This document shows positions 1 through 8,792 of a stretch of DNA of 64,000 nt, one piece after another. The notes beneath the pieces were generated by a model, which was not told the origin of the DNA, did no database searches, and worked only from the letters and a program-made list of their open reading frames with translations. Source of the stretch: Clostridium omnivorum (GTDB lineage: Bacteria > Bacillota > Clostridia > Clostridiales > Clostridiaceae); NCBI RefSeq assembly GCF_026012015.1, contig NZ_BRXR01000001.1:280001-344000 (forward strand). The letters run 5' to 3'. The translations under genes were made by a program, and so were the position numbers. The first letter of the stretch is position 1. Every line of letters begins with the position of its first letter.

Positions 1-93
<93 letters not shown>

Positions 94-220
94 AAAAGTT
101 TGATTTTAAGCTCATTCGCTTATTTTTTGAGATTATTAATCTCATAAAGAATTGCTGGTTATTACCTTAATATCTGTTTAATTTTCAAGGACCAAGTTGC
201 TGTCATCTGACAACTTTTAT

Positions 221-249
221 AGTTTATCATCTTCACAGCATTTTGTCAA
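221..249 (-). promoter_or_regulatory. rRNA operon promoter, proximal
   Basis: On the minus strand TTGACA (244-249) is followed after 17 bases by TAAACT (221-226). The -35 is perfect. The leader from here to the 16S 5' end (94-220) contains a GGTCCTTGAAAATT stretch typical of clostridial pre-rRNA leaders. Confidence 0.8.
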
Positions 250-301
250 CAGCTTTTTAATCTTTATTTAAATTAATTATGAAGTTGTTTGACGTGAAAT
301 T

Positions 302-330
302 ATCTTAACAGTTTCTAAAAACTTTGTCAA
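302..330 (-). promoter_or_regulatory. rRNA operon promoter, distal
   Basis: On the minus strand TTGACA (325-330) and TAAGAT (302-307) are separated by 17 bases. It lies about 80 bp upstream of the proximal promoter, the tandem arrangement usual for rRNA operons. Apart from these promoters, nothing else is seen in 94-427. Confidence 0.75.
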
Positions 331-427
331 CAGCAGCTATACTGGCACTTTATCCCATATTAATAAAATACTCATTAGTCTGCAGTTCCTTATTCTTTAC
401 TGTCAACAAGTGCAGATGAATTCAGAA

Positions 428-811
428 TTATAACTTTTGTATATCATTAAATAGCTGTATTGGCATATCTATCCCCTGTTCTTTAAAACAATCAGGTAAA
501 TATTCATTAATTTTCTTTATTTCAGATTCATATATTATATGCAGCATTTTATACTTATTATCCAGACTATAATTTAACATTTCTTTTTTTACTACTCCAA
601 ATACTTGAGTATCACTTTTTTTCCACATAGAAATTTCATTATTTTTAGTTTTTGAATTTGTATAGCTATGTATAGCAAATTCATCTATATCATAAAAAAG
701 TTTTTTTCCTCCTTTTATAAATACAACTATTCTAGTTCCTGTATATTCCCCTGTTTTTACATAATATTGTTTTATGAAATGAACATGCGATCTTCTTTTA
801 TTAGAATACAT
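428..811 (-). CDS. hypothetical protein, 127 aa
   Basis: I do not recognise this protein. It has a good ribosome binding site (GAGGTAA, 6 bases before ATG) and reads as a small soluble protein: a basic N-terminus, a beta-rich middle (GTRIVVFIKGGKKLFYDIDEF) and a charged helical C-terminus with KKINEYLPDCF. There is no signal peptide or membrane segment. It stands alone between the rRNA promoters and the DUF1294 gene, in the same direction as both. Function unknown; that it is a gene is fairly certain from the ribosome binding site and codon use. Confidence 0.7.
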   Translation of the reverse strand: MYSNKRRSHVHFIKQYYVKTGEYTGTRIVVFIKGGKKLFYDIDEFAIHSYTNSKTKNNEISMWKKSDTQVFGVVKKEMLNYSLDNKYKMLHIIYESEIKKINEYLPDCFKEQGIDMPIQLFNDIQKL

Positions 812-958
812 AGTATTACCTCATCTTTATCCTATAAACATACCGAATCTTAAGTTTCAGCAACTATAATATTTCAAATATATTTTATTCATTTAATGGT
901 ATAATATTATAAAAAACACTAAAAGAAGTTTTTAAAAAGAATAATTAAAACATTACGT

Positions 959-1228
959 TTATAGCTTAAATAAATTCAACTTAAATAGAATTAACAATTG
1001 ACATATTATTATCAAAGGAACACCAACAGTAAATTTAGGATGCTTAGTCTTATGATGGAATAACCCCATTCCCGACATTATCCCAAGGCTTCCTAGTATA
1101 ACTGCAATAAAAATCAGCCTTGCTTCTGGTATTCTCCATTTCTTTTTAATTGCCCTTTGCTTGTCTATGTACATAATAAGCACAGCATATAGATTTATTG
1201 CAAATATGTATATAATAAGGTACTTCAA
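959..1228 (-). CDS. DUF1294 family membrane protein, 89 aa
   Basis: This small protein with three or four hydrophobic segments carries the DUF1294 signature: D-K-x-x-A-x-x-x-x-W-R-I-P-E near residue 21, then a glycine-rich segment and G-x-F-x-x-H-K-T-x-H-x-x-F (about residues 54-68). The start is a TTG, chosen because AGAGAGG lies 8 bases upstream, right after the stop of the EamA gene, and because it gives the family's usual length of about 90 residues. An in-frame start further upstream would overlap the EamA gene and has no ribosome binding site. It is translationally linked to the EamA permease. The molecular role of DUF1294 is unknown. Confidence 0.85.
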   Translation of the reverse strand: MKYLIIYIFAINLYAVLIMYIDKQRAIKKKWRIPEARLIFIAVILGSLGIMSGMGLFHHKTKHPKFTVGVPLIIICQLLILFKLNLFKL

Positions 1229-1244
1229 AATATTACTTCCTCTC

Positions 1245-2102
1245 TTAACTTCGTATTTTGTAAACAGCATAAAACACAAATACTGCTCCAATTAGCTGCG
1301 AAAAAGTTATGGTCTCATGTAAGAAGATATATGATAATATCATGGCTGTTGGAATTTCAAGGTTTCCAATAATTGATACCTTTAAGGATCCAATCCTCTT
1401 TATTGCTGCATAAAGCAGTGTTAGCGGTAAAATTTCGCATAAAACTGCAAGTATTGTTGTGTAGCCAATAAGGCTTATTGATACCTCTCCCTTTAACACA
1501 AAAACTGGAACTCTATATATAATCAGAGAGATTAAGGAAAACAGAGTAGAATAAAAATTAATTGTTAAGGAATCTACCTTTGCTAATTTCTTTTCACTAT
1601 ATATATTCATAAATGCATAAAATAGAGCTGAAAGCACTCCATAAATAATGCCAACTTTTGAATATGAAGTTTTTCCGCCTATTAAGCCTAAGGCAAGAAC
1701 ACATCCACTAAAGGCCATAAGTAAAGCAATAAACTTTTTCAAGTCAACTTTTTCTTTTTCAAATATAAATGAGTATAAAAACACCATTATAGGATAGGTA
1801 TAAAGAAGTATAGCTACCATAGCTACTGGCAGATACTTAAAGGCAAGATAATAAAATATGGTCATAAAAGTATTTCCTACTATACCTAAAATAGCACAAT
1901 GAAGCAATACATTCCTGTTAACTTTCAATGCCTTTTTATCCATAATATATAACACTATAAACATTATTACTACAGCAATTATATATTGAAGAGTAAGCAA
2001 ACTAATGGAATCTATGCCTCCAACGTATGCAAATTTAATAACCAATCCTGCACTTCCAAATAAAATAGCAGATAGAATAGAATATATGTAACCCTTCTTC
2101 AA
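1245..2102 (-). CDS. EamA/DMT-family permease
   Basis: About ten predicted membrane segments are arranged as two EamA repeats (roughly residues 1-135 and 148-283), the drug/metabolite transporter fold. The second half has the family's typical ending motif G-x-L-x-V-S-x-I-x-x-x-E (GSLKVSIIGNLEIP) before the last two helices. The length of 285 residues is normal. Translation starts at a TTG 8 bases after AGGAG. The substrate cannot be deduced. The next gene (DUF1294) begins 17 bases beyond its stop, so the two probably form one transcript. Confidence 0.88.
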   Translation of the reverse strand: MKKGYIYSILSAILFGSAGLVIKFAYVGGIDSISLLTLQYIIAVVIMFIVLYIMDKKALKVNRNVLLHCAILGIVGNTFMTIFYYLAFKYLPVAMVAILLYTYPIMVFLYSFIFEKEKVDLKKFIALLMAFSGCVLALGLIGGKTSYSKVGIIYGVLSALFYAFMNIYSEKKLAKVDSLTINFYSTLFSLISLIIYRVPVFVLKGEVSISLIGYTTILAVLCEILPLTLLYAAIKRIGSLKVSIIGNLEIPTAMILSYIFLHETITFSQLIGAVFVFYAVYKIRS

Positions 2103-2186
2103 AAAACCAACTCCTAAAATTATTAAGTATTGTATTCTAGTCTTCCATGTATATAATACCTAAAAGCTATAAAATCTTCAAGCAAA

Positions 2187-2215
2187 AAGGTTTCAAAGCG
2201 AAGCTTTGAAACCTT
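2187..2215 (-). terminator. terminator of cwlJ-gerQ
   Basis: A perfect 13-bp stem (AAGGTTTCAAAGC with its complement) has a 3-nt loop and is followed on the minus strand by TTTTTG, 5 bases after the gerQ stop. Confidence 0.85.
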
Positions 2216-2219
2216 AATT

Positions 2220-2723
2220 TTATGGAGTGGTCTGTTCAAAAATTCTAACAAATTTAATTGAATATATGTCACATAACAGTCTTGTACCTTCAGGTTCTCT
2301 TAAGATAATGTAACTTATACCAACAGATTCAAGTACTCCTGTACGATCTTGATAAGTATTAGTTCCAATTAAAAAGCTTACAAGCAGCCTTTTTCCTATT
2401 TGTGTCCTTAAATATCCCTGAGTGTAGTTTACATCTTGTTGAACTGGTGACCCTGGAGCCATTTCAAAATTTTGCTGAAAATTTTCAGCTCCTGCAACAG
2501 CTTGCGGTGTTGGGAAAGGTGGTGCTGCAGTAGTTCCTCCTGGTGCCATTGAAGGCTCTCCAGCATTTATAACTGGCATTCCAAACTGTGGTGTAGACAT
2601 CATAAACGGCATTGTTCCATAAGGAACTTGATTTTGCATATTTGCAGGTATGTATCCTGCTGGCATCATTGGAGTCATTTGCATTTGTCTTTCTAGGCAA
2701 TCATAACATGGCTTAGGAATCAT
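2220..2723 (-). CDS. gerQ: spore coat protein GerQ
   Basis: The first 100 residues are low-complexity, rich in Met, Pro, Gln and Gly, as in GerQ proteins. The C-terminal 65 residues match the GerQ core: YTQGYLRTQIGKR, then DRTGVLESVGISYIILREP, then a GTRLLCDIYSIKFVRI strand pair. In Bacillus GerQ is a cortex-associated coat protein needed for CwlJ localisation. Here it lies directly downstream of cwlJ (47 bases), the same pairing as in Bacillus cereus-group genomes. A strong GGAGG precedes the ATG. Expected in the mother cell late in sporulation; no promoter could be assigned. Confidence 0.88.
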   Translation of the reverse strand: MIPKPCYDCLERQMQMTPMMPAGYIPANMQNQVPYGTMPFMMSTPQFGMPVINAGEPSMAPGGTTAAPPFPTPQAVAGAENFQQNFEMAPGSPVQQDVNYTQGYLRTQIGKRLLVSFLIGTNTYQDRTGVLESVGISYIILREPEGTRLLCDIYSIKFVRIFEQTTP

Positions 2724-2770
2724 AATATATCCTCCTACATTATATTTTTATTTTTTTATTACCAACATAA

Positions 2771-3214
2771 TTAAGTTTCTGCATATGCTGCCGTAGGGTT
2801 ATAAAAGCAGTGCTTAACGACCCTCACTTGAAAACTTCCAGTTCCATTATACGGAAAAGTATATGGGCATGATGGATTAAAAGGATTAAAATACCACAGC
2901 GAAGCTCCAACTGTAAATAATCTATTACCCGATATTGCCCAATCTGCTATATCATAATGAATTTGATCTGGAGGATTTGCCCATATAGTTTGTGGATTAG
3001 GCTGACCTCCGAGAACCGGACGAGTGCAGTCAAATTGTCCTTTTTGATAAATTACTTTTCTAATATCCCCTTGGCATATTCTCTGATATTCGCCAAAGGC
3101 TACATTTACTCTGTTCATTATAACTGAGGCTACGGCCTTCATTCCGTTCTCGCCTTCGCCTCCTGCTTCACATTTTAAAATTCTAGCTAGTAGTTCTCTG
3201 TTATCATAGGCCAC
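2771..3214 (-). CDS. cwlJ: spore cortex-lytic enzyme CwlJ
   Basis: A single hydrolase-2 (SleB/CwlJ) domain fills the protein. Motifs include C-E-A-G-G-E-G (residues 13-19, with the presumed catalytic Glu), VASVIMNRV, the W-Y-F-N-P segment and a closing VVKHCFYNP. There is no signal peptide or peptidoglycan-binding domain and the length is 147, which distinguishes CwlJ from SleB. The start is a GTG 8 bases after GAGG; an upstream in-frame GTG overlaps that ribosome binding site. CwlJ degrades spore cortex during germination, in Bacillus in response to calcium-dipicolinate, and depends on GerQ, the next gene. Confidence 0.92.
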   Translation of the reverse strand: MAYDNRELLARILKCEAGGEGENGMKAVASVIMNRVNVAFGEYQRICQGDIRKVIYQKGQFDCTRPVLGGQPNPQTIWANPPDQIHYDIADWAISGNRLFTVGASLWYFNPFNPSCPYTFPYNGTGSFQVRVVKHCFYNPTAAYAET

Positions 3215-3315
3215 TCTTCTCACCTCGAGAATAATTCTACAATATTAATTTATTCTTAATTAGTAAAATGGTTACAATAATTTGATAGCAAATTAGTAAA
3301 TTTTTTCAAATAAAA

Positions 3316-3350
3316 AATGCACTTCAAAACTTTATGTTTTGAAATGCATT
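3316..3350 (-). terminator. terminator of the DUF975 gene
   Basis: A 15-bp stem with one mismatch (AATGCACTTCAAAAC pairing with GTTTTGAAATGCATT) and a 5-nt loop is followed on the minus strand by TTTTTTATTTG. Confidence 0.8.
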
Positions 3351-3378
3351 CTTCAAACAAATGTATTTAATAGATTTT

Positions 3379-4074
3379 CTAAACCACTTGATTTTGAGAA
3401 TTCACATAATTAGCTTTTAAATCCTCATAAAAGTTAGCTTTTGCTGAGTTATAGTATGGCACTACCCAAAGAAGTCCTATTCCAAATGGAATTAATCCTA
3501 AAATAAACCATCCAATAAATGAAAGCCAAAGCATAAATAATCTTCCTTTATGACCTTTCATCATATCTTTACTAAGATCTATAGCCTCCATTACTCCTAT
3601 TCCAGGATTGTCATTCATAATAAAATAAACCATAGAATACCTAAAAATTGCAATTATACCGGGAATTATTAGAAGTAGCATCCATAAAAAAGTAAATATA
3701 GTAACTACAAGATTAACTAAAAATGTGTTAATAAAATAGTTAAATCCGTTAAATAGGTTTTCTATCATTGGATTTTCATTTCTTACCAACTTTAAGAAAA
3801 ATCCTGCAACTCCATAGGAAATTGCACCAGCTAAAATAAAATTAATAATACCGCCAACAGTTCTAAATGGGCTCACATCATTATTAACTCTAACGAATTC
3901 ACCATTCAATCGAGTGTAGTGAACCGTTTGCCCCCACATGTTGCCTGAAGTAAATGCATTTGTTAGAAGCCATGCAATAAAGCATATAAGCACTGCTTGC
4001 AGCCACTTACCCTTAAGCTTTTCTAACGCAGCTTTCTTAAGTTCATGGCTCTCTCTGTAACTTCCATTTATCAT
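3379..4074 (-). CDS. DUF975 family integral membrane protein
   Basis: The protein begins with the amphipathic LKKAALEKLKGKW motif typical of DUF975, followed by four or five membrane segments. The central NLVVTIFTFLWMLLLIIPGIIAIFRYSMVYFIM stretch and the ISLSKDMMKGHKGRLF-like cytoplasmic loop (here AIDLSKDMMKGHK) are family hallmarks. Length 231 is normal. A strong AAAGGAGG precedes the ATG, and the gene has its own terminator, so it is monocistronic. No biochemical function is established for this family. Confidence 0.85.
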   Translation of the reverse strand: MINGSYRESHELKKAALEKLKGKWLQAVLICFIAWLLTNAFTSGNMWGQTVHYTRLNGEFVRVNNDVSPFRTVGGIINFILAGAISYGVAGFFLKLVRNENPMIENLFNGFNYFINTFLVNLVVTIFTFLWMLLLIIPGIIAIFRYSMVYFIMNDNPGIGVMEAIDLSKDMMKGHKGRLFMLWLSFIGWFILGLIPFGIGLLWVVPYYNSAKANFYEDLKANYVNSQNQVV

Positions 4075-4228
4075 AAAAAAAACCTCCTTTTACTAAACAT
4101 TATAATATATGTTACTAATAAAAGTATATGCCTTCAATCATTATTTTTTACAATTCTATTTTCTTGCTGTAACAAAACTTTTTATATTTCCAAGTCATAT
4201 ATAGGGACTATAAAACTTTACAAAAAAT

Positions 4229-4258
4229 AACTCAAACTACTTAAAAGCAGTTTGAGTT
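4229..4258 (-). terminator. terminator of reverse rubrerythrin gene
   Basis: A 10-bp perfect stem (AACTCAAACT with AGTTTGAGTT) around a 10-nt loop is followed on the minus strand by ATTTTTTG. Confidence 0.8.
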
Positions 4259-4270
4259 GCAATTTAATTT

Positions 4271-4819
4271 TTATTTACCAAAATATCTGGATAATAATCC
4301 TTTGAAAGCCATTCCGTGTCTAGCTTCATCTTTACACATTTCATGAACAGTATCATGTATAGCATCAAGGTTTAGCTGCTTAGCTAATGTAGCAAGCTCT
4401 TTCTTTCCTTGACAAGCTCCATGTTCAGCATCCACTCTAGCTTGTAAATTTTTCTTAGTATCTGGCCAAACAACTTCACCAAGAAGTTCAGCAAATTTTG
4501 AAGCATGTTCAGCTTCTTCAAAAGCAATTCTCTTATAAGCTTCTGCAACTTCTGGATAACCTTCTCTATCCGCTTGTCTACTCATTGCTAAGTACATACC
4601 AACCTCAGTACATTCACCAGTAAAGTTTTGTCTTAATCCTTCAATAATTCTTGGATCAACACCAGCTGCTACACCAATTCTGTGCTCATCAGCCCATTGC
4701 ATTTCTCCCTCAACCTTTTCTATAAATTTTTCCTTTGGAGCTTTACATTGTGGGCAAAATTCTGGTGCCTCTTCTCCCTCATAAACATATCCACATACTG
4801 AACAAACAAATTTTTTCAT
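4271..4819 (-). CDS. reverse rubrerythrin (rubredoxin domain first)
   Basis: The N-terminal 40 residues are a rubredoxin-like iron site with two Cys-x-x-Cys pairs (CSVCGY and CPQCKAP). Residues 45-182 form a rubrerythrin four-helix bundle with diiron ligands visible in [30 protein letters not shown] and [11 protein letters not shown]. This domain order is the reverse of classical rubrerythrin and is typical of clostridial NADH-dependent peroxide and oxygen reductases. The start was moved to the ATG after GGAGGAAATAAT. Length is 182. A PerR/Fur-like 7-1-7 box lies about 90 bases upstream, consistent with peroxide control. Monocistronic. Confidence 0.92.
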   Translation of the reverse strand: MKKFVCSVCGYVYEGEEAPEFCPQCKAPKEKFIEKVEGEMQWADEHRIGVAAGVDPRIIEGLRQNFTGECTEVGMYLAMSRQADREGYPEVAEAYKRIAFEEAEHASKFAELLGEVVWPDTKKNLQARVDAEHGACQGKKELATLAKQLNLDAIHDTVHEMCKDEARHGMAFKGLLSRYFGK

Positions 4820-4907
4820 ATTATTTCCTCCATTCATTTCATTTTATTTTAATTTTATTTAATCAATTTAATTCAACGTCTCTTAACAATTATTATTATA
4901 TAATAAT

Positions 4908-4922
4908 AAATAATAATTATCA
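4908..4922 (-). promoter_or_regulatory. possible PerR/Fur-type 7-1-7 operator
   Basis: The minus strand reads TGATAATTATTATTT, which matches the TGATAATNATTATCA form of Fur-superfamily boxes at 13 of 15 positions. It lies upstream of a peroxide-detoxifying gene, where a PerR site is expected. The region is very A+T rich, so chance is a real alternative. Confidence 0.4.
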
Positions 4923-4984
4923 ATAGGAAATTTTCCAGTTCATAAATTATTAACAATTTTACCAAGTCAATTCATGTAAATTAA

Positions 4985-5020
4985 AAAGCCTCCCAAAAGA
5001 CATTAATTTTTGGGAGGCTT
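4985..5020. terminator. bidirectional terminator
   Basis: The stem AAGCCTCCCAAAA pairs with TTTTTGGGAGGCTT. It lies 8 bases beyond the stop of the 56-residue ORF. Confidence 0.8.
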
Positions 5021-5027
5021 CATTTAC

Positions 5028-5198
5028 TTATAAATGACTGCCATTATCATTATTGCTTATATTTCTTCCTTTTTGTTGAACTTGTGCGTCATTACCAGTA
5101 TCCATATATCCTGTATGAGAATTTCTACTATTATCGCTATGCTGCTTCATAGATTGTGCTTTTGATTTTTCCTTATTTTTAAAAAATTTGCTGTTCAT
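5028..5198 (-). CDS. small hydrophilic protein, 56 aa
   Basis: A short frame starts at an ATG 6-8 bases after AGGAGTG and ends just before a strong terminator, so it looks like a complete gene. The product begins MNSKFFKNKEKSKAQSMKQH and is rich in Asn, Ser, Gln and Lys, with no Cys and no hydrophobic segment. I do not recognise it. Its composition resembles small clostridial spore or stress proteins of unknown role, but that is only an impression. Confidence 0.6.
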   Translation of the reverse strand: MNSKFFKNKEKSKAQSMKQHSDNSRNSHTGYMDTGNDAQVQQKGRNISNNDNGSHL

Positions 5199-5353
5199 TA
5201 TATCACTCCTAATTCTATGTTTAAAATTTCGGTATAGCCAATTTTATTACTATTTAATATTGTATTTCCCAAAATAGCAAACTCTTATTCATACTGAAAA
5301 TATACTTTTTTTAAAATAATGTTACGTATACATATTATTAAACGCATAACAAA

Positions 5354-5377
5354 TGACCTCCACATATGCGGAGGTCA
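5354..5377 (-). terminator. probable terminator of surface protein gene
   Basis: The 8-bp perfect stem TGACCTCC/GGAGGTCA with an 8-nt loop lies 17 bases beyond the stop. The following T-run (ATTTGTTAT) is weak. Confidence 0.6.
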
Positions 5378-5393
5378 CTCTGTTTAATTAATA

Positions 5394-8300
5394 TTATGAT
5401 CTTTTTCTTCTAGCAAGCACTACAGTAAATCCAGCTCCGATAAGCAGCATGCCTAGAGCAAGTAGAACATTCATGTCCATTGGTGAACCTGTTTGTACTA
5501 GTTTTTCAACCTTTGGCAATACTGTCTTACTATCACTACTGGATAGGAAGTAATCACTGCAGTGAGTTATTGTTACGTCTACGAAGTAAGCATCACCCTT
5601 CTGATAAGCCTTTAAGCCTTCAGCAATTAGCTCTGCTTTCTTAGTAGTTTCGTTGTAGTAGTAGAAGTATAATGGTTTAGTTACATCAAACTTCTTTGTA
5701 TCAACAGGAATAGTAATTGTCATTGGCGCTGGAAGAGTTCCATGATTTTTAAAGGAAATAATTTGAGCATTACTATCTACCTTTGTAATTAAATCCTTAT
5801 TTGGAGCTGCAGCATTTAATGTAAGGTCAACACTCTTAGTTGTATCCTTAATATCCTTTCCATTAAATGTCCAAGTAAGAGTTATTCCTTGTGATTCTAC
5901 AACAACACTAACTGGCTTGTCTATTCCTTTAATAGCTTCAAGAACTTTAGCATCTATAACAGGATTTTCAGTTGCATTTAAAACTACCTTATCCTGTTTA
6001 GAATTATTAACTAAATCTTTTACCGTATCTGCTGCTTTACCAGCATCTTTAGGAATTGAAACTTGAATACTAAATTTAACATCTTTCTTACTTATGTTAC
6101 CCGCATTATCTACAGCTGTAACTGTAAGTTTGTGTTCTCCAAGAGTTTCAATTGATGAACCTAAGCTATAAGCTTTACCATCTAAGGTAACAGTTACTTT
6201 AGCATCTTCATTAACTTTAATAGTAGGTACAACTGAAGTGCTTAAGTATGTTTTACCATCTTCTATGCCATCAATTGTAATTACTGGCGCTGTTTTATCA
6301 ATCTTGAATTTGTATATTGCTTCGCTAGCATTTCCAGCTTTATCAGTTGCAATAACTTTAAATTCGTAGCTTCCTTCAGCAGTAATTGGTTTTCCATCAT
6401 AAAGTTTTGAATTTAAAGAAATAACAGTTGTATTTACATTTACGTCATCAACTTTGACTACTGGATTAACATTATTATTGTATAGTCCTCCATCTTGAAG
6501 TCCTAACACATTAATAACTGGAGCTTTCTTATCAATTGCAAAGTTATATACTGCTAAACTCATGTTTCCTGCATCATCTACTGCAGTAACCACTAATGTA
6601 TAAGCACCCTCTCCAGCAATTTCATTGCTTGCAAGGTCTTTTCCATTTAGTGTAGCAGCTACTGTTGCATGTTCGTTTGTAGTAATGCCAATATTAACTT
6701 TGTCTTTATAGAAGGAATTGTCCTTAACTCCACTTACAGTTATTACTGGCTTTGTCTTGTCAATAGTAAAGTTCTTTACTACTTCGTAGGAACGGTTAAA
6801 TCCATCAACCACAGTAACTACTAACTTATAGTTTCCTTCAGCAGTTATCTTGTCGCCGCTATTAAATGGCTTATCATTTAATAGTGCTGTTATAGTAAAT
6901 TCCTTACCATTTACAACTATTTCTGGTTTTACATCAGTATTGTAAATCTTACCATCAACCACGCCATTTATAGTTATAGTTGGCGCTGTCTTATCAATTT
7001 TAAAGCTTACAACCTTCTCACTAACATTACCTACTTTATCTGTAGCAGTAACCTTTAAAATATAACTTCCTTCTTCTACTAATGCTTTGCCATCGTATGA
7101 AGCATCATTTAAAGTTGTAACTACAGTTGCATCAACATCATCAGTACTTATAACAGGTTTTACAATCTTACTATAGATTTGTCCATTTTCAACACCTGTT
7201 ACTGTTATTACTGGAGCAACCTTATCAATGTTTGTGATTTTCTTTTCAGCAACATCACTAACATTACCAGCTAAATCATATACCTTTGCATAGACAGTAG
7301 TATTATTAGTTACAATAAACTTATCTATGTAAGTTGTCCAGCCTGATTGTCCTTCAAGTTTATAATCAATTCTGCCATGAGGTTCATTGGTTGTTAATGT
7401 AACAGTTACATTCTTATTAGTAGGTGCTTCTGTACTTACAGCAATCACTGGTTTATCTGGATTTACCATATCAACAGTGATATCTCCTGCACTCATATCA
7501 GCACTTATCTCAGGTGCCATTCCACTATGAACCTTAGAGTTATATACTATACCAAGGTTCCCCAAAGCGTCTTCAAGTGTTACGAAGCTTGCTGATAAAG
7601 TGCCTGTAGTAAATGAATTGTCAACCTCTAGAATTCCTTGGTACTTTCCATTTACAAGATTCAGTGTTATTCCTTTTTCTACATCACCTTTATCAGTTTT
7701 CATTACATAGCATAAATTAGCTTCTTTAGCTAATGCAACTCCGTCGTTAGCAACTACTGCAACATTGACTCTATCACCTGATTTTACAAGCTTCTTATCT
7801 ACACTAATGCTTACAAATTTAGGTGCTTCAGTATCCGGCTTAACAGAAAAGTTTCCAGCACTTAAATCTATTCCAAGTTCACTACCATGTACATTAGAGT
7901 TATATATAATGCTTACGTTGCCAGCTCTATCCTCTAATGTAACAAAACTTAGCTTCCAATCTCCAGTTGGATAGGTTTCATCAATATAAAGATTTCCTTC
8001 ATATTTTCCACCGTTAAGCTTTAGGGTAAGAGATTTTTCTACATCACCCTTATCAGTTTTAGCAACAAATACTAGATTAGCTTCATCAGAAAGTCCAACT
8101 CCAAAATCTGTTGCATTAATTTGAACATTCAGGTTTGACCCTTGGAATAAGTCATGACTGTTCAGAACAATATCTCCTAGCTTTGGTGCATCATTATCAA
8201 CAATAACCTTAAAATCACCAGTACTAAGATCTTGTCCCAATTCTTGATGAACATTTGAGTTATAGAAAATCTGAGCATTTCCAGCTTCATCACCAATAGA

Positions 8301-8657
8301 TACAAAGCTAAGTTTCCAATCTCCAGCCTCTGCTGGATCTTTTATAGAAATGCTTGCATGGTATTTTTTATCATTATCATCCATAGCTAATGCTACTTCT
8401 TTTTCAACTTCTGAACCGCTGCTTTTTGAAACATAAACAGCGTAAGCATCCTTATTTAAGTTTGCACTAGAATCAGAAGCTTCTACAGTAACCTTCACTT
8501 CACTTCCTGGTGCTACAAGCTTTTCACTAACTGAAACACTCTTTAAAGTAATTACATTAGTTAATTCAGCAGCGTTAGCTTTTAGTAAGCTACCATTCAT
8601 TAAGTTTAGGGTAAGCAAGGCGCTTAACATTATGCTAAGCTTTTTTCGTGCTTTCAA
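5394..8657 (-). CDS. Ig-repeat surface protein with sortase-type C-terminus
   Basis: A TTG start 7 bases after GGGGGG opens a signal peptide (MKARKKLSIMLSALLTLNLM, cleavage near ANA-AE). Domains in order: three related repeats of about 115 residues (to about 400) each ending in a YNSxVH segment; a chitobiase-C-like domain (about 410-480); five Ig-like repeats of about 80 residues marked by IDKxAPxIxxxG (to about 880); a C-terminal globular domain; then LVQTGS, a hydrophobic helix and ARRKRS. The last part is a cell-wall sorting signal in which V replaces the usual P of LPxTG. It is probably a cell-wall-anchored adhesin. An M6 protease gene lies 135 bases upstream on the same strand. Total 1087 aa. 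Confidence 0.85.
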   Translation of the reverse strand: MKARKKLSIMLSALLTLNLMNGSLLKANAAELTNVITLKSVSVSEKLVAPGSEVKVTVEASDSSANLNKDAYAVYVSKSSGSEVEKEVALAMDDNDKKYHASISIKDPAEAGDWKLSFVSIGDEAGNAQIFYNSNVHQELGQDLSTGDFKVIVDNDAPKLGDIVLNSHDLFQGSNLNVQINATDFGVGLSDEANLVFVAKTDKGDVEKSLTLKLNGGKYEGNLYIDETYPTGDWKLSFVTLEDRAGNVSIIYNSNVHGSELGIDLSAGNFSVKPDTEAPKFVSISVDKKLVKSGDRVNVAVVANDGVALAKEANLCYVMKTDKGDVEKGITLNLVNGKYQGILEVDNSFTTGTLSASFVTLEDALGNLGIVYNSKVHSGMAPEISADMSAGDITVDMVNPDKPVIAVSTEAPTNKNVTVTLTTNEPHGRIDYKLEGQSGWTTYIDKFIVTNNTTVYAKVYDLAGNVSDVAEKKITNIDKVAPVITVTGVENGQIYSKIVKPVISTDDVDATVVTTLNDASYDGKALVEEGSYILKVTATDKVGNVSEKVVSFKIDKTAPTITINGVVDGKIYNTDVKPEIVVNGKEFTITALLNDKPFNSGDKITAEGNYKLVVTVVDGFNRSYEVVKNFTIDKTKPVITVSGVKDNSFYKDKVNIGITTNEHATVAATLNGKDLASNEIAGEGAYTLVVTAVDDAGNMSLAVYNFAIDKKAPVINVLGLQDGGLYNNNVNPVVKVDDVNVNTTVISLNSKLYDGKPITAEGSYEFKVIATDKAGNASEAIYKFKIDKTAPVITIDGIEDGKTYLSTSVVPTIKVNEDAKVTVTLDGKAYSLGSSIETLGEHKLTVTAVDNAGNISKKDVKFSIQVSIPKDAGKAADTVKDLVNNSKQDKVVLNATENPVIDAKVLEAIKGIDKPVSVVVESQGITLTWTFNGKDIKDTTKSVDLTLNAAAPNKDLITKVDSNAQIISFKNHGTLPAPMTITIPVDTKKFDVTKPLYFYYYNETTKKAELIAEGLKAYQKGDAYFVDVTITHCSDYFLSSSDSKTVLPKVEKLVQTGSPMDMNVLLALGMLLIGAGFTVVLARRKRS

Positions 8658-8792
8658 AAGTATTCCCCCCTTCAATGAGCATATCAATTTTATCCACCTA
8701 TTTAGAAGTTTTAAAAAAACAGCTCACTAAGTGTTCAATTTATCCTTCACTCTTAGCAATTCCCATTTACTTTCAACTTCACACTCATTGTA

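Noticed and set aside
378-406. Third rRNA promoter
   Set aside because: TTGACA is present at 401-406 but the sequence 17 bases downstream (GCAGAC) is not a -10 element.
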